From positions 1,984,001-2,048,000 of the forward strand of contig NZ_CP109009.1 in NCBI RefSeq assembly GCF_036226685.1: a stretch of 64,000 bases of DNA. The letters run 5' to 3'. Position numbers and translations under genes: made by a program. Positions 1-9,316 of the stretch are shown here, piece by piece. The stretch is from Streptomyces sp. NBC_00690. GTDB lineage: Bacteria; Actinomycetota; Actinomycetes; Streptomycetales; Streptomycetaceae. Numbering within the stretch: position 1 is the first letter of the stretch; every line of letters begins with the position of its first letter. Below the pieces are notes generated by a model. The model had not been told where the DNA came from, ran no database searches, and saw only the letters and a program-made list of their open reading frames with translations.

Positions 1-125
1 CGGTCGCCATCACGGGAGCGGTGGAGCGGGTCTGTTCGGATCAGGAACTGAGATCCGAGCTGGTCGCAGCGGTGCGGCAGTGCGCCAGGGCGGTTTCGCG
101 GGATCTCGGCGCCGGGCGGTTTTGA
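1..125 (+). CDS. gylR: C-terminal end of IclR-family glycerol operon regulator (partial)
   Basis: The window opens inside a gene read in frame 3. The last 41 codons encode a helical tail (VAITGAVERVCSDQELRSEL and onward) ending at TGA 123-125. The pattern of an amphipathic helix with a run of Arg/Val and a final RDLG segment fits the C-terminus of an IclR effector-binding domain. The gene points at, and ends 260 bases before, the glycerol genes glpF-glpK-glpD. In Streptomyces the IclR-type repressor GylR sits exactly there and controls the gyl operon. The identification therefore rests on context plus a short tail; the DNA-binding domain is outside the window. Confidence 0.65.
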   Translation, partial: VAITGAVERVCSDQELRSELVAAVRQCARAVSRDLGAGRF

Positions 126-205
126 CCGCTCTGGCGCATCATCGTTATCGATCTGCCCTCTTCGTGGATTCCGCGGATTTTTGGGCAGGTGACGAGACAA
201 AGCGT

Positions 206-290
206 CTTGACGGCGTGTTGACCAGGGATAAAACTGCCGTCTAGCGGTCGGCATTGTCGAACACCTACCGGCATTGCAGGTTAGAGTGTG
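206..290 (+). promoter_or_regulatory. Glycerol operon promoter region with 20-bp spaced direct repeats
   Basis: The 259 bases between the regulator and glpF are the most A/T-rich stretch nearby. They hold TTGAC hexamers at 207 and 219, and TAGAGT at 282-287, a good -10 match. The octamer CGGCATTG occurs twice, at 249-256 and 269-276, exactly 20 bp (two helical turns) apart and immediately upstream of TAGAGT. Such same-face direct repeats are plausible contact sites for the IclR-family regulator encoded just upstream. The promoter and operator assignments are inferences from sequence only. Confidence 0.4.
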
Positions 291-384
291 GCAGCGCCAA
301 AGGCCGAACGCCCTCACCTGAGGGCACGGACCACCGGCGCGCCCGGGGTTCGCCTTCCCCTGGACGAAGGACGAAGGAGTCGCG

Positions 385-1173
385 GTGTCCAACTCCGACA
401 TCTTTATCGGCGAGACGATCGGAACCGCGGTTCTGATCCTCCTCGGCGGTGGCGTGGTCGCCGCCGTCACCCTCAAGAATTCCAAGGCACGCGGAGCGGG
501 CTGGCTGGCCATCACGTTCGGATGGGGCTTCGCCGTCCTCACGGCCGTCTATATGACGGGCGCTCTCTCCGGCGCGCACATCAACCCCGCCGTCACGCTC
601 GGCATCGCCATCAAGGACGGGACCTGGTCGACCGTCCCCGTCTACTTCGCCGGCCAGATGCTGGGCGCGATGATCGGCGCCGCGCTGTTCGTGGTCGCCT
701 ACTACGGCCAGTTCATGACGCATCTGACCGACCGGGCGATCATCGGCGACCCCGCCGACAAGCCCATCGAAGGCAGCCACAGCGGCGGCGGCAAGGCCGG
801 CCCCATCCTCGGCATCTTCTCCACCGGCCCGGAGATCCGGGTGGTCTGGCAGAACCTGGCGACCGAGATCATCGGCACCACGGTCCTGGTGCTCGCCGTG
901 CTCACCCAGGGCCTCAACGCCGATGGCGACGGGCTGGGCACGCTGGGCGCCCTCATCACCGCCCTCGTCGTCGTCGGCATCGGCCTCTCGCTCGGCGGAC
1001 CCACCGGGTACGCCATCAACCCGGCCCGTGACCTCGGCCCCCGTATCGTCCACGCCCTGCTGCCGCTGCCCAACAAGGGCGGCTCCGACTGGGGCTACGC
1101 CTGGATCCCCGTCGTCGGCCCGATGGCCGGCGGAGCACTCGCCGCGGGAATCTACAACCTCGCGTTCGCGTGA
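385..1173 (+). CDS. glpF: Glycerol uptake facilitator (MIP/aquaglyceroporin)
   Basis: A 262-aa integral membrane channel that lets glycerol diffuse into the cell for trapping by the kinase encoded next. Both signature Asn-Pro-Ala half-helices are present: HINPAVTLG at about residues 65-73 and [10 protein letters not shown] at about 209-218. The usual six hydrophobic segments surround them. A hydrophilic stretch between residues about 113 and 148 is longer than in E. coli GlpF. The GTG start at 385 is preceded by an AAGGAG ribosome site. The stop is followed after 68 bases by glpK, and the two are clearly one operon with glpD. Confidence 0.95.
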   Translation: MSNSDIFIGETIGTAVLILLGGGVVAAVTLKNSKARGAGWLAITFGWGFAVLTAVYMTGALSGAHINPAVTLGIAIKDGTWSTVPVYFAGQMLGAMIGAALFVVAYYGQFMTHLTDRAIIGDPADKPIEGSHSGGGKAGPILGIFSTGPEIRVVWQNLATEIIGTTVLVLAVLTQGLNADGDGLGTLGALITALVVVGIGLSLGGPTGYAINPARDLGPRIVHALLPLPNKGGSDWGYAWIPVVGPMAGGALAAGIYNLAFA

Positions 1174-1241
1174 CCGTGCGCCCGTACGCCGTACGGGTGG
1201 AGCCACAGCCGTCTCCCATCGACCACCAGCAGGAGCACCCC

Positions 1242-2789
1242 GTGACTGACGCACACACCACCGGCGCCGCCTCACATGGGCACGGCCCGTTCATCGCGGC
1301 CATCGACCAGGGCACCACATCCAGCCGTTGCATCGTCTTCGACAAGGACGGCCGGATCGTCTCCGTCGACCAGAAGGAACACGAGCAGATCTTCCCCAAG
1401 CCCGGCTGGGTGGAGCACAACGCCATCGAGATCTGGACCAATGTGCAAGAGGTCGTCGCGGGCGCCGTCGAGAAGGCGGGCATCACCTCCGCCGACGTCA
1501 AGGCGATCGGGATCACCAACCAGCGCGAGACGACCCTGCTGTGGGACAAGAACACCGGCGAACCCGTCCACAACGCCATCGTCTGGCAGGACACCCGCAC
1601 CGACGCCCTCTGTCGCGAACTGGGCCGCAACGTCGGCCAGGACCGGTTCCGCCGTGAGACCGGTCTGCCCCTCGCGAGCTACTTCGCCGGCCCCAAGGCC
1701 CGCTGGCTCCTCGACAACGTCGAAGGTCTGCGGGAGCGCGCCGAGCGGGGCGAGATCCTCTTCGGCACGATGGACTCGTGGGTCATCTGGAACCTGACCG
1801 GCGGGGTCGACGGCGGGGTGCACGTCACCGATGTCACCAACGCCTCGCGCACGCTGCTGATGAACCTCCACACCATGGCCTGGGACCCCAAGATCCTCAG
1901 CTCCATGCACGTACCGGCCGAGATCCTGCCCGAGATCCGCTCCTCCGCCGAGGTGTACGGCACCGCCAAGGGCGGGGTCCTCGACGGCATCCCGGTCGCC
2001 TCCGCGCTCGGTGACCAGCAGGCCGCGCTCTTCGGGCAGACGTGTTTCGCCGAGGGCGAGGCCAAGTCGACCTACGGCACCGGCACCTTCATGCTGATGA
2101 ACACCGGCCACACACCGGTGAACTCCTACAACGGACTGCTGACGACCGTCGGCTACCGCATCGGCGACGAGCAGGCGGTCTACGCCCTCGAAGGCTCGAT
2201 CGCCGTCACCGGCTCGCTGGTGCAGTGGATGCGGGACCAGATGGGTCTCATCTCCTCCGCACCGGAGATCGAGACGCTGGCCCTGACCGTGGAGGACAAC
2301 GGCGGCGCGTACGTCGTGCCCGCGTTCTCCGGGCTGTTCGCCCCCTACTGGCGCCCCGACGCCCGCGGTGTGATCGCGGGTCTCACCCGCTACGTCACCA
2401 AGGCCCACATCGCCCGTGCCGTGCTGGAGGCCACCGCCTGGCAGACCCGTGAGATCAGCGACGCCATGACCAAGGACTCCGGCGTCGAGTTGACCACGCT
2501 CAAGGTCGACGGCGGGATGACCTCCAACAACCTGCTGATGCAGACCCTCTCGGACTTCCTGGACGCACCGGTGGTGCGCCCCATGGTGGCCGAGACCACC
2601 TGCCTCGGCGCGGCCTACGCCGCGGGTCTGGCCGTCGGTTTCTGGCCGGACACGGACGCGCTGCGCGCCAACTGGCGCCGGGCCGCCGAATGGACCCCGC
2701 GCATGGACGCCGACAAGCGCGAGCGCGAGTACAAGAGCTGGCTCAAGGCCGTACAGCGGACCATGGGCTGGCTCGAAGAGGAAGACTGA
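1242..2789 (+). CDS. glpK: Glycerol kinase
   Basis: Phosphorylates glycerol to sn-glycerol-3-phosphate with ATP (FGGY sugar-kinase family). The N-terminal phosphate-binding motif [11 protein letters not shown], the [14 protein letters not shown] stretch and the C-terminal [19 protein letters not shown] motifs are all present. The GTG at 1242 is chosen because an AGGAG lies 7 bases upstream and the 515-aa product matches the family length. An upstream in-frame GTG at 1170 would overlap the glpF stop but adds 24 residues unlike the family. The gene lies between glpF and glpD in the same direction. Confidence 0.95.
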   Translation: MTDAHTTGAASHGHGPFIAAIDQGTTSSRCIVFDKDGRIVSVDQKEHEQIFPKPGWVEHNAIEIWTNVQEVVAGAVEKAGITSADVKAIGITNQRETTLLWDKNTGEPVHNAIVWQDTRTDALCRELGRNVGQDRFRRETGLPLASYFAGPKARWLLDNVEGLRERAERGEILFGTMDSWVIWNLTGGVDGGVHVTDVTNASRTLLMNLHTMAWDPKILSSMHVPAEILPEIRSSAEVYGTAKGGVLDGIPVASALGDQQAALFGQTCFAEGEAKSTYGTGTFMLMNTGHTPVNSYNGLLTTVGYRIGDEQAVYALEGSIAVTGSLVQWMRDQMGLISSAPEIETLALTVEDNGGAYVVPAFSGLFAPYWRPDARGVIAGLTRYVTKAHIARAVLEATAWQTREISDAMTKDSGVELTTLKVDGGMTSNNLLMQTLSDFLDAPVVRPMVAETTCLGAAYAAGLAVGFWPDTDALRANWRRAAEWTPRMDADKREREYKSWLKAVQRTMGWLEEED

Positions 2790-2803
2790 CAGGAGCAATG
2801 GAC

Positions 2804-4414
2804 ATGACCACCCTGCAGAGCGTTCCGACACTTGGGACGCACCCGGCATCCGGCTTTCTCCCGAGCCGCGCCGAGACCCGGGAGCAGCTCTCCAAAGCCT
2901 CGTACGACCTCCTGGTGATCGGCGGCGGCATCCTGGGCATCTCCACCGCCTGGCACGCCGCGCAGTCCGGACTGCGGGTGGCCCTGGTGGACGCCGGCGA
3001 CTTCGCCGGCGCCACCTCGTCCGCCTCCTCCAAGCTGCTGCACGGCGGACTGCGCTACCTCCAGACCGGTGCGGTGAAACTGGTCGCGGAGAACCACTTC
3101 GAGCGCCGCGCCCTCTCCCGGGAGGTGGCCCCGCACCTCGCCAATCCGCTCACGTTCTACCTGCCCGTCTACAAGGGCGGACCGCACGGCGCGGCCAAGC
3201 TCGGGGCCGGGGTCTTCGCCTATTCGGCGCTCTCGGCGTTCGGAGACGGCGTCGGCCACGTCATCAGCCCGGCCAAGGCCCAGCGGGACGTGCCCGAGTT
3301 GCGTACGGAGAACCTCAAGGCCGTCGCCGTCTACGGGGACGACCAGATGAACGACGCCCGGATGGCGTTGATGACGGTCCGCGCGGCCGTCGACGCGGGG
3401 ACGACCGTGCTCAACCACGCCGAGGTCACCGGATTGCGCTTCACCCGGGGCCGGGTGACGGGTGCAGAGCTCAAGGACCGTACGGACGGCACGGAGTTCG
3501 GGGTGAACGCGCGGCTGGTGCTCAACGCCACCGGCCCATGGGTGGACCATCTGCGCCGGATGGAGGACACGGGCGCCGCACCCTCGATCCGACTCTCCAA
3601 GGGCGCGCACCTGGTGCTCAAGCGCACCTCGCCGTGGAAGGCGGCCCTGGCGACGCCGATCGACAAGTACCGGATCACCTTCGCCCTCCCCTGGGAGGAC
3701 ATGCTGCTGCTCGGCACCACCGACGAGGCGTACGAGGGGGACCCGGGCGAGGTCTCGGTGACCGAGCAGGACACCGCCCAGATCCTGGACGAGGCGGCGT
3801 TCTCCATCCGGGACCAGCAGTTGTCCCGCGATCTGATCACCTATGCGTTCGCCGGTCTGCGGGTGCTCCCCGGGGGCCCGGGCGACACCTCCCAGGCCAA
3901 ACGGGAGACGGTGGTGACCGAAGGCCGTGGCGGGATGCTGTCGGTCGCAGGCGGTAAATGGACGACTTTCCGCCATATCGGTCGGACAGTGATGAACAAA
4001 CTGGCGGCGCTGCCGGGACAGCCGCTGGCCGAGGACATGGAACCCATCGACCGGTTGCCCAGGAAGCTGCCTCTGCCGGGGATCGCCAATCCGAACGCGG
4101 TCGCCCACCGGTTGATGGCCGACGGACCGGCGCCCGGCCCCCGGATGTCCGCGGACACCGCACGCCATCTCGCCACCCACTACGGCTCGCTCTCGTTCGA
4201 CATCGCGCGGCTGGCCAACGACGATCCGGCGCTGGCCGAGCGCATCCACCCCGACGCCCCGGAGATCTGGGCCCAGGTCGTGTACGCCCGGGACCACGAG
4301 TGGGCCGAGACCGCGGACGACGTGCTGAGGCGGCGCACCACGCTCACGGTGCGGGGACTGGCCACCGATGGGATACGGGACCGGGTGGAGGGGCTGCTCC
4401 GGCACCGACGCTGA
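2804..4414 (+). CDS. glpD: Glycerol-3-phosphate dehydrogenase, FAD-dependent
   Basis: Membrane-associated flavoenzyme that oxidises glycerol-3-phosphate to dihydroxyacetone phosphate and feeds electrons to quinone. The N-terminal FAD-binding GGGILGISTAW is followed by the family hallmark ATSSASSKLLHGGLRYL. The C-terminal third carries the usual helical DAO_C domain. Product 536 aa. The ATG at 2804 is preferred over the ATG at 2798 because the AGGAG at 2791-2795 is 8 bases from it but only 2 from the other. It starts 15 bases after the glpK stop, so the two are translationally close members of one operon. Confidence 0.95.
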   Translation: MTTLQSVPTLGTHPASGFLPSRAETREQLSKASYDLLVIGGGILGISTAWHAAQSGLRVALVDAGDFAGATSSASSKLLHGGLRYLQTGAVKLVAENHFERRALSREVAPHLANPLTFYLPVYKGGPHGAAKLGAGVFAYSALSAFGDGVGHVISPAKAQRDVPELRTENLKAVAVYGDDQMNDARMALMTVRAAVDAGTTVLNHAEVTGLRFTRGRVTGAELKDRTDGTEFGVNARLVLNATGPWVDHLRRMEDTGAAPSIRLSKGAHLVLKRTSPWKAALATPIDKYRITFALPWEDMLLLGTTDEAYEGDPGEVSVTEQDTAQILDEAAFSIRDQQLSRDLITYAFAGLRVLPGGPGDTSQAKRETVVTEGRGGMLSVAGGKWTTFRHIGRTVMNKLAALPGQPLAEDMEPIDRLPRKLPLPGIANPNAVAHRLMADGPAPGPRMSADTARHLATHYGSLSFDIARLANDDPALAERIHPDAPEIWAQVVYARDHEWAETADDVLRRRTTLTVRGLATDGIRDRVEGLLRHRR

Positions 4415-4464
4415 ACCACTGCGCGGGACGCGGGCGGTGCTCGCCCGGGGCCCGGTCGCCGCAG

Positions 4465-4526
4465 GCCCCTTGACGATCACGCCGCGATCGCTCCCCCGGG
4501 ACGGCCGGGCGTGATCGTCAAGGGGC
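4465..4526. terminator. 19-bp perfect inverted repeat after glpD
   Basis: Arms at 4465-4483 and 4508-4526 are perfect complements over 19 bases, with a 24-base loop. It lies 50 bases past the glpD stop and upstream of the PAC2 gene. There is no U-tract, as is common for Streptomyces terminators. The likely role is transcription termination or protection of the glycerol operon mRNA 3' end. The rest of the 4415-4738 gap shows no convincing gene. Confidence 0.7.
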
Positions 4527-4738
4527 GTACGCCGTCTCGGGCGATGGAGCGCGTCGTGGGTGCGGCATGGCTGCGTCGCTGGTGGGAGGCAGCGGGCGGC
4601 AGTGCGCACGCACGAGCTCTTTCCAGCCGCTGTGCATGTCATCGAAGTTCACCCGCCCGTGCACGAGGGCTGCGGCGGGGCACCCCGTAACCCGTAAGGT
4701 TGGTGCGTACGCGAGGGAACTTCGGAAGGAGGCACTGG

Positions 4739-6055
4739 GTGATCGAGCTCGAGGGGGTACCCGAGCTGATCGACCCGGTCATGGTGGCCGCGTTCGAAGG
4801 CTGGAACGACGCCGGCGACGCCGCCTCCACCGCGGTCGCACACCTGGACCGGGAGTGGAAGGGGGAGGTGTTCGCGGCCCTTGACGCCGAGGACTACTAC
4901 GACTTCCAAGTCAACCGGCCCACGGTGTGGCTGGACGGCGGAGTACGGAAGATCACCTGGCCGACGACCCGACTGTCCGTGGTCCGTGTCGGGGGTGAGA
5001 AACCGCGCGATCTGGTGTTGGTGCGGGGCATCGAACCGTCCATGCGCTGGCGCTCGTTCTGCAATGAGATCCTCGGATTCGCCCATGAGTTGGGGGTGGA
5101 GATGGTGGTGATCCTCGGTGCGCTGCTCGGAGACACGCCCCACACCCGGCCGGTGCCGGTCAGCGGCATCACGTCCGATCCCGACCTGGCCAGGACCATG
5201 GACCTGGAGGAGACGCGCTACGAAGGCCCCACCGGAATCGTGGGCATCCTCCAGGAGGCGTGCACCCATGCGGGCGTGCCCGCGGTGAGTCTGTGGGCAG
5301 CGGTGCCGCACTACGTGTCCCAACCGCCCAATCCCAAGGCCACACTTGCGCTGCTGAACCGGTTGGAGGATCTGATCGGGCTGCGCATCCCGCTGGGCGA
5401 ACTGCCCGAGGACGCGCGGGCGTGGCAACTGGGCGTGGACCAACTGGCCGCCGAGGACAGCGAGGTGGCGGAGTACGTCCAGACGTTGGAGGAGGCCAGG
5501 GACACCGCGGAGTTGCCCGAGGCGTCGGGCGAGGCCATCGCCCGCGAATTCGAGCGCTATCTGCGTCGGCGGGACGGGGGGCCGGGCAGCGGCCCGGGGT
5601 TGGCGACCGACGGCGGTGACAGCGGCACCTACCTCCGCGATCCGTCGGGCGGGTTGAACCGGCCGTCGAAGGCAGCCCGTACCGAACCGGACACAGCGCC
5701 GGGCACCGAGCAGGAGCCGGACACGGAATCGGACGCGGAACCTGGTCCGGGTGCTGAGCCGGCTCCGGGTGCGGACGGTGAGTCCCCACCGGGTGCCGCG
5801 CACGATCCGGATGCGGACAGTGCGGCGGAGACAGCAGAACCGGACTCCTCGGCGGCTGCCGACGATTCGGGCACGGGGTCTGGCGCGGACTCGGACACGG
5901 ACTCGGGCTCTGACACGGACACGGACTCGGACGCGAGCTCCGCTGACCCGGATTCGGGTCCCAGCGAGAGCCGGGCGGACCGGTCGGACGAGCCGGAAGA
6001 ATCGGACGCCGGCAACACCGACGACGCCGCCGGGGAGGACCCTCCCGGGCGGTGA
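4739..6055 (+). CDS. PAC2-family protein with long Ser/Asp/Glu-rich tail
   Basis: Residues 1 to about 275 are a PAC2 (proteasome-assembly-chaperone-like) domain: IELEGVPELIDPVMVAAFEGW at the N-terminus, then SMRW and ILGALLGDTPHTRPVPV. These are the normal actinobacterial PAC2 landmarks. Beyond about residue 300 the protein becomes a roughly 140-residue low-complexity tail of alternating Asp, Ser, Glu, Thr and Gly. The GTG at 4739 has a strong GGAAGGAGG just upstream. Bacterial PAC2 proteins have no settled function; those of actinobacteria are suspected partners of the proteasome/Pup system. The gene is convergent with mshC and the two are separated by two hairpins. Confidence 0.85.
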   Translation: MIELEGVPELIDPVMVAAFEGWNDAGDAASTAVAHLDREWKGEVFAALDAEDYYDFQVNRPTVWLDGGVRKITWPTTRLSVVRVGGEKPRDLVLVRGIEPSMRWRSFCNEILGFAHELGVEMVVILGALLGDTPHTRPVPVSGITSDPDLARTMDLEETRYEGPTGIVGILQEACTHAGVPAVSLWAAVPHYVSQPPNPKATLALLNRLEDLIGLRIPLGELPEDARAWQLGVDQLAAEDSEVAEYVQTLEEARDTAELPEASGEAIAREFERYLRRRDGGPGSGPGLATDGGDSGTYLRDPSGGLNRPSKAARTEPDTAPGTEQEPDTESDAEPGPGAEPAPGADGESPPGAAHDPDADSAAETAEPDSSAAADDSGTGSGADSDTDSGSDTDTDSDASSADPDSGPSESRADRSDEPEESDAGNTDDAAGEDPPGR

Positions 6056-6091
6056 GCGGCTCTGGGGCGACCTGTACGCCCCGGACGTGAG

Positions 6092-6124
6092 TGAGGGGCG
6101 GCGCATCGAATGCGCCGCCCCTCA
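6092..6124. terminator. 15-bp hairpin between PAC2 gene and mshC
   Basis: Perfect 15-base arms at 6092-6106 and 6110-6124 enclose a 3-base loop, 37 bases after the PAC2 stop. A strong hairpin in a convergent intergenic space, most likely a terminator for the plus-strand gene. Confidence 0.75.
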
Positions 6125-6188
6125 TGGCGTTGCTGTGGCTCAGGAACGGCGACGGGCGTGGCGCCACGGGACACGGATGGGGTGCCGT

Positions 6189-6222
6189 GGCCGGGGGCGT
6201 CGGTGGTCCGACGCCCCCGGCC
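6189..6222. terminator. 15-bp hairpin downstream of mshC
   Basis: Perfect arms at 6189-6203 and 6208-6222 with a 4-base loop, 45 bases beyond the mshC stop on the minus strand. Together with the hairpin at 6092-6124 it forms a double terminator between convergent genes. Confidence 0.7.
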
Positions 6223-6266
6223 GTACCGTCGACGACCCCGACCGGGCGTACCCGGCTCAGCCCGAC

Positions 6267-7496
6267 CTACAGCGCCACTCCCAGCAGCGCGTCGACCGTA
6301 CGGGAGACCAGTCCGGGCGCCCCTTCGTCCGTGCCGCCCTCGGTGCGCTGGCGTTCGGCCCAGCGGTCGACGGCGAGCAGCGCGCTCGGGGCGTCCAGAT
6401 CGTCGGACAGGGCCGCGCGGACCTCCTCTACAAGGGCGTCGGCGGAGGGTCCGTCGGGTCGGGAGACAGCCGCACGCCAACACTCCAGTCGCGTCACCGC
6501 GTCCTGGAGCACCTGGTCGGTCCACTCCCAGTCGGCCCGGTAGTGGTGGGAGAGCAGCGCGAGGCGGATCGCGGCGGGGTCGACGCCCTCCCGGCGCAGG
6601 GTGGAGACGAAGACCAGGTTGCCCTTGGACTTCGACATCTTCTGCCCGTTCAGGGCGACCATTCCCGCGTGTACGTACGCCCGTGCGAAGGGATGCTCTC
6701 CGGTGAGGGCGTGGGCGTGTGACGCACCCATCTCGTGGTGGGGGAAGACGAGGTCCGACCCGCCGCCCTGGACGTCGAAGCCCATGCCGAGGTGGTCGAG
6801 GGCGATGGCGACGCACTCGATGTGCCAGCCGGGCCGGCCACGGCCGAGGCTGCCCCCGTCCCAACTGGGTTCGCCCTCTCGGGCGGCCATCCAGAGCATG
6901 GGGTCGACCGGGTTCTTCTTGCCGGGGCGGTCGGGGTCACCGCCGCGTTCGGCGGACAGCAGCCGCATCGCCTCGGCGTCGAGATGGGACACCTCGCCGA
7001 AGTGTGGGTCGGCCTCGACGGAGAAGTAGACGTCCCCTTCGAGTTCATAGGCGGCGCCGGCGTCGCGGAGCCGCTCCACCAGGGGAACGATGCCGGGTAT
7101 CGACTCGACGGCTCCGATGTAGTGCTGCGGCGGGAGCATGCGGAGCGCGGTCATGTCCTCGCGGAAGAGCGCGGTCTCCCGCTCGGCGAGCCCGGTCCAA
7201 TCCTCCCCGTCACGGATGGCGCGCTCCAGGAGCGGATCGTCGATGTCGGTCACGTTCTGGACGTAGTGGACCTGGCGCTTGGTGTCGAGCCACACGCGCT
7301 GGACGAGGTCGAACGCGTTGTAGGTCGCCGCGTGTCCCATGTGGGTGGCGTCATAGGGCGTGATGCCACAGACGTAGATACGGGCGACGGGGCCGGGGTC
7401 CAGGGTGAGTGGACCGCCGGTTGCGGTGTCGTGAATCCGAAGGTCGCGGCCCGTGCCAGGCAGGGCGGGGACCTCAGAAGCGGGCCAGGCATACAT
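6267..7496 (-). CDS. mshC: Mycothiol ligase: cysteine--GlcN-Ins ligase
   Basis: ATP-dependent ligase joining cysteine to glucosaminyl-inositol, the third step of mycothiol synthesis. It is related to cysteinyl-tRNA synthetase but lacks the tRNA-binding tail. Seen here: the zinc-ligand Cys in YVCGITPYD, the HIGH-type motif THMGH, and KMSKSKGN. The 409-aa length is typical of MshC, whereas CysRS is nearer 460 or more. The ATG at 7496 has no ribosome site upstream, but a TAGGCT -10 box ends 6 bases before it, so the mRNA is probably leaderless. The gene stands alone on the minus strand, convergent with the PAC2 gene. Confidence 0.95.
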   Translation of the reverse strand: MYAWPASEVPALPGTGRDLRIHDTATGGPLTLDPGPVARIYVCGITPYDATHMGHAATYNAFDLVQRVWLDTKRQVHYVQNVTDIDDPLLERAIRDGEDWTGLAERETALFREDMTALRMLPPQHYIGAVESIPGIVPLVERLRDAGAAYELEGDVYFSVEADPHFGEVSHLDAEAMRLLSAERGGDPDRPGKKNPVDPMLWMAAREGEPSWDGGSLGRGRPGWHIECVAIALDHLGMGFDVQGGGSDLVFPHHEMGASHAHALTGEHPFARAYVHAGMVALNGQKMSKSKGNLVFVSTLRREGVDPAAIRLALLSHHYRADWEWTDQVLQDAVTRLECWRAAVSRPDGPSADALVEEVRAALSDDLDAPSALLAVDRWAERQRTEGGTDEGAPGLVSRTVDALLGVAL

Positions 7497-7502
7497 GATC
7501 TG

Positions 7503-7542
7503 AGCCTAACCGGACGGGTGATCCGGATACGAACCGGATCAC
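7503..7542 (-). promoter_or_regulatory. mshC promoter (leaderless) with adjacent 9-bp inverted repeat
   Basis: Read on the minus strand, TAGGCT (7503-7508) lies 6 bases before the mshC ATG, placing the expected transcription start at the start codon. Directly upstream is a perfect 9-bp inverted repeat, arms 7534-7542 and 7518-7526, with a 7-base spacer. It lies in the -35/spacer region where a repressor or activator could act. No SD sequence is present. Promoter assignment is by consensus; the regulator is unknown. Confidence 0.45.
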
Positions 7543-7820
7543 GCCGGTTGGCCGGTTGTGCGCTCTTGTGAATTCTTCGCGCCCTGTGCATAGCCAGCCA
7601 GGAAAGCCCGAAGAATCGATAAATCGACATCGATTGGCGCCCAGTCCACACGCGCCACACGAGATCGGGCAACCAGACGGCACGCTGCCAGAACGCCATC
7701 AGCACCCGGTCGGCTCGCGAAGGAGGTCGATCGAGATCGGATGACCGGCCATGGGCGCGTCGCGCATGGAGCGACCGGCCCATCACCCGACCGTTCTCGG
7801 TCAGCCGTCCGGCGCCACCC
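7543..7820. other. Intergenic sequence upstream of mshC, no gene seen
   Basis: The small open frames here lack ribosome sites and protein-like composition. Apart from the mshC promoter elements I see nothing definite. Confidence 0.5.
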
Positions 7821-8606
7821 TCACACCGGTGGCCAGGGAATCGCCGGCCACTCACCGGAAGGCACCGGATGTCGGCCCGTGGCCCGAAGTGCCGAAACCC
7901 TGCTGCGGACAGCCGCCACCTCGGCCGGGGTCAGCAACCGCTCCAGCCGTGCGCCGAGGGGCCCACCAGCCGCCAGGGCCGACGAAAGCCCCTCCAGAGC
8001 CTCCAGGGCCTCATCGGGCAACGGCTCCCCCGCCCACCCCCAGAGCAGGGTGCGGAGCTTGTCGTCCACATGGAAGCTGACGCCGTGGTCGATGGCGTAC
8101 AGCGCACCTCCCGCAGCGGGCAGCAGATGGCCGCCCTTGCGGTCACCGTTGTTGATCACTGCGTCGAGCACGGCCAGCCTGCGCAACCGCGGGTCGTCGG
8201 CATGGACCAGTAGGGCGGTGCGCCCCTCGCCCACCTCGGCGAAGCCGACCGCCTTCCAGCCGTCGCCCGGCTCCTCACCCTCCACGAGTGCCAGGAGCGG
8301 TGCCGCGGCTTCGGCCTCGATCCAGAGCTGGACCATGCCCTCTCCGTGCGGGCCGTCCCGTAGCACCGTCGGGGGCACGAGCCCCCAGCCCAGTGCTTCG
8401 GAGACCTCATAGGCGGCGACCTCGCGCTGGGCCAGCGTGCCGTCGGGGAAGTCCCAGAGCGGGCGCTCGCCGGCGACCGGTTTGTAGACGCAGGCCGTCT
8501 CCTCGCCGTCGAGGACGATCGAGCAGAACAGGACCGCGTTAGACGCCTCACGGACCTGGCCGCGCACCCGGAGCTCCCCCTTCGCCAGGAGGTCGAGGGC
8601 GGTCAC
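7821..8606 (-). CDS. SCO1664-family protein, PI3/PI4-kinase-like fold
   Basis: A 261-aa cytoplasmic protein of the actinobacterial SCO1664 family, distantly related to phosphatidylinositol 3/4-kinases and HipA-like kinases. Visible motifs: ACVYKPVAGERPLWDFP (phosphate-loop and Lys-like region), AAYEVSEALGWGLVPPTV, VINNGDRKGGHLL (catalytic-loop-like NxDR motif) and YAIDHGVSFHV (metal-binding DHG). Start GTG 8606 overlaps the upstream DUF3090 stop (GTGA), so translation is probably coupled. It forms a three-gene minus-strand block with DUF3090 and a histidine phosphatase, an arrangement conserved in actinobacteria. The substrate is unknown. A start further upstream (8681) is possible but would lie inside the DUF3090 gene. 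Confidence 0.85.
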   Translation of the reverse strand: MTALDLLAKGELRVRGQVREASNAVLFCSIVLDGEETACVYKPVAGERPLWDFPDGTLAQREVAAYEVSEALGWGLVPPTVLRDGPHGEGMVQLWIEAEAAAPLLALVEGEEPGDGWKAVGFAEVGEGRTALLVHADDPRLRRLAVLDAVINNGDRKGGHLLPAAGGALYAIDHGVSFHVDDKLRTLLWGWAGEPLPDEALEALEGLSSALAAGGPLGARLERLLTPAEVAAVRSRVSALRATGRHPVPSGEWPAIPWPPV

Positions 8607-9193
8607 ACTCCCCTGCGGTATCCGTTCTGGCGCGGGCACACATGTCCTTCCGGATCGAGCGGCAGGCTGCACAGCGGGCACGGCGGACGACCGGCGTTGA
8701 CCACGTCCAGCGCGCGTTTGGCGAAGGCCCGGGCCTGTGCCCCGCTCAGTCGCACCCTCAGCATGGGCGGGCCGTTCTCCTCGTCCCGCAACAGCCGCTC
8801 CTCGGCGTCGGCGAGGTCCTCGTCGGACTCCGCCTCCAGCTCGACCAGGGCCTGCGCCTCGACGATCATGCGCTGTTCCTCGCCGTCCCAGGCCAGGGCC
8901 ATGGTGCCCACCCGGAACTCCTCGTCCACGGGCGAGTCCAGCGGGGCGGTGTCCGCGACGTCGGTCGGCGCCACCGCGGGCACGGGCGCATTGCCCCCGG
9001 TGCGGCGGACCACCTCGTCGAGGAGCTCGTCGATGCGTTCGGCGAGCGCGGACACCTGGGTCTTCTCCAGGGCCACACTGGTGACGCGCCCTCCGGCCGA
9101 CGCCTGGAGGAAGAACGTACGGCGTCCAGGCAGCCCGACCGTACCGGCCACGAACCGGTCCGGCGGGTCGTAGAGGAACACCTGACGGGACAC
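8603..9193 (-). CDS. DUF3090 family protein
   Basis: A 196-aa protein beginning VSRQVFLYDPPDRFVAGTVG, the hallmark start of DUF3090. The middle is acidic and the end carries a CPLCSLPLDPEGHVCP segment with four cysteines that looks like a zinc knuckle. GTG 9193 is preferred because a GAGGGAG lies about 9 bases upstream and longer starts add non-family residues. The stop overlaps the next gene by four bases. Function is unknown. Conserved linkage with the kinase-like SCO1664 family and a phosphatase suggests a shared pathway. Confidence 0.9.
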   Translation of the reverse strand: MSRQVFLYDPPDRFVAGTVGLPGRRTFFLQASAGGRVTSVALEKTQVSALAERIDELLDEVVRRTGGNAPVPAVAPTDVADTAPLDSPVDEEFRVGTMALAWDGEEQRMIVEAQALVELEAESDEDLADAEERLLRDEENGPPMLRVRLSGAQARAFAKRALDVVNAGRPPCPLCSLPLDPEGHVCPRQNGYRRGV

Positions 9194-9316
9194 GCTCTTA
9201 ACTCCCTCAAAACTCGGGGACGACCTGGCATTGACCTGCAACGAGCTGTACGAACGGGCCGAGGGGCGCTTGGGTGGTGCGGGCGCACTCAGCCCGTCCA
9301 CCCTACTGCCAGGCGA

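Noticed and set aside
265..1275. 336-aa minus-strand frame over glpF
   Set aside because: Antisense shadow; glpF on the plus strand is certain.
2615..4642. 675-aa open frame on the minus strand over glpD
   Set aside because: Antisense shadow of glpD in GC-rich DNA; Arg/Pro/Gly/His-rich with no domain and no ribosome site.
4649..6106. 485-aa minus-strand open frame with Arg-Val repeats
   Set aside because: Mirror of the acidic repeat tail of the PAC2 gene; composition is an artefact of the repeats.
7474..7744. Small frames upstream of mshC on both strands
   Set aside because: No ribosome sites; Cys/Arg-rich chance translations overlapping the mshC promoter.
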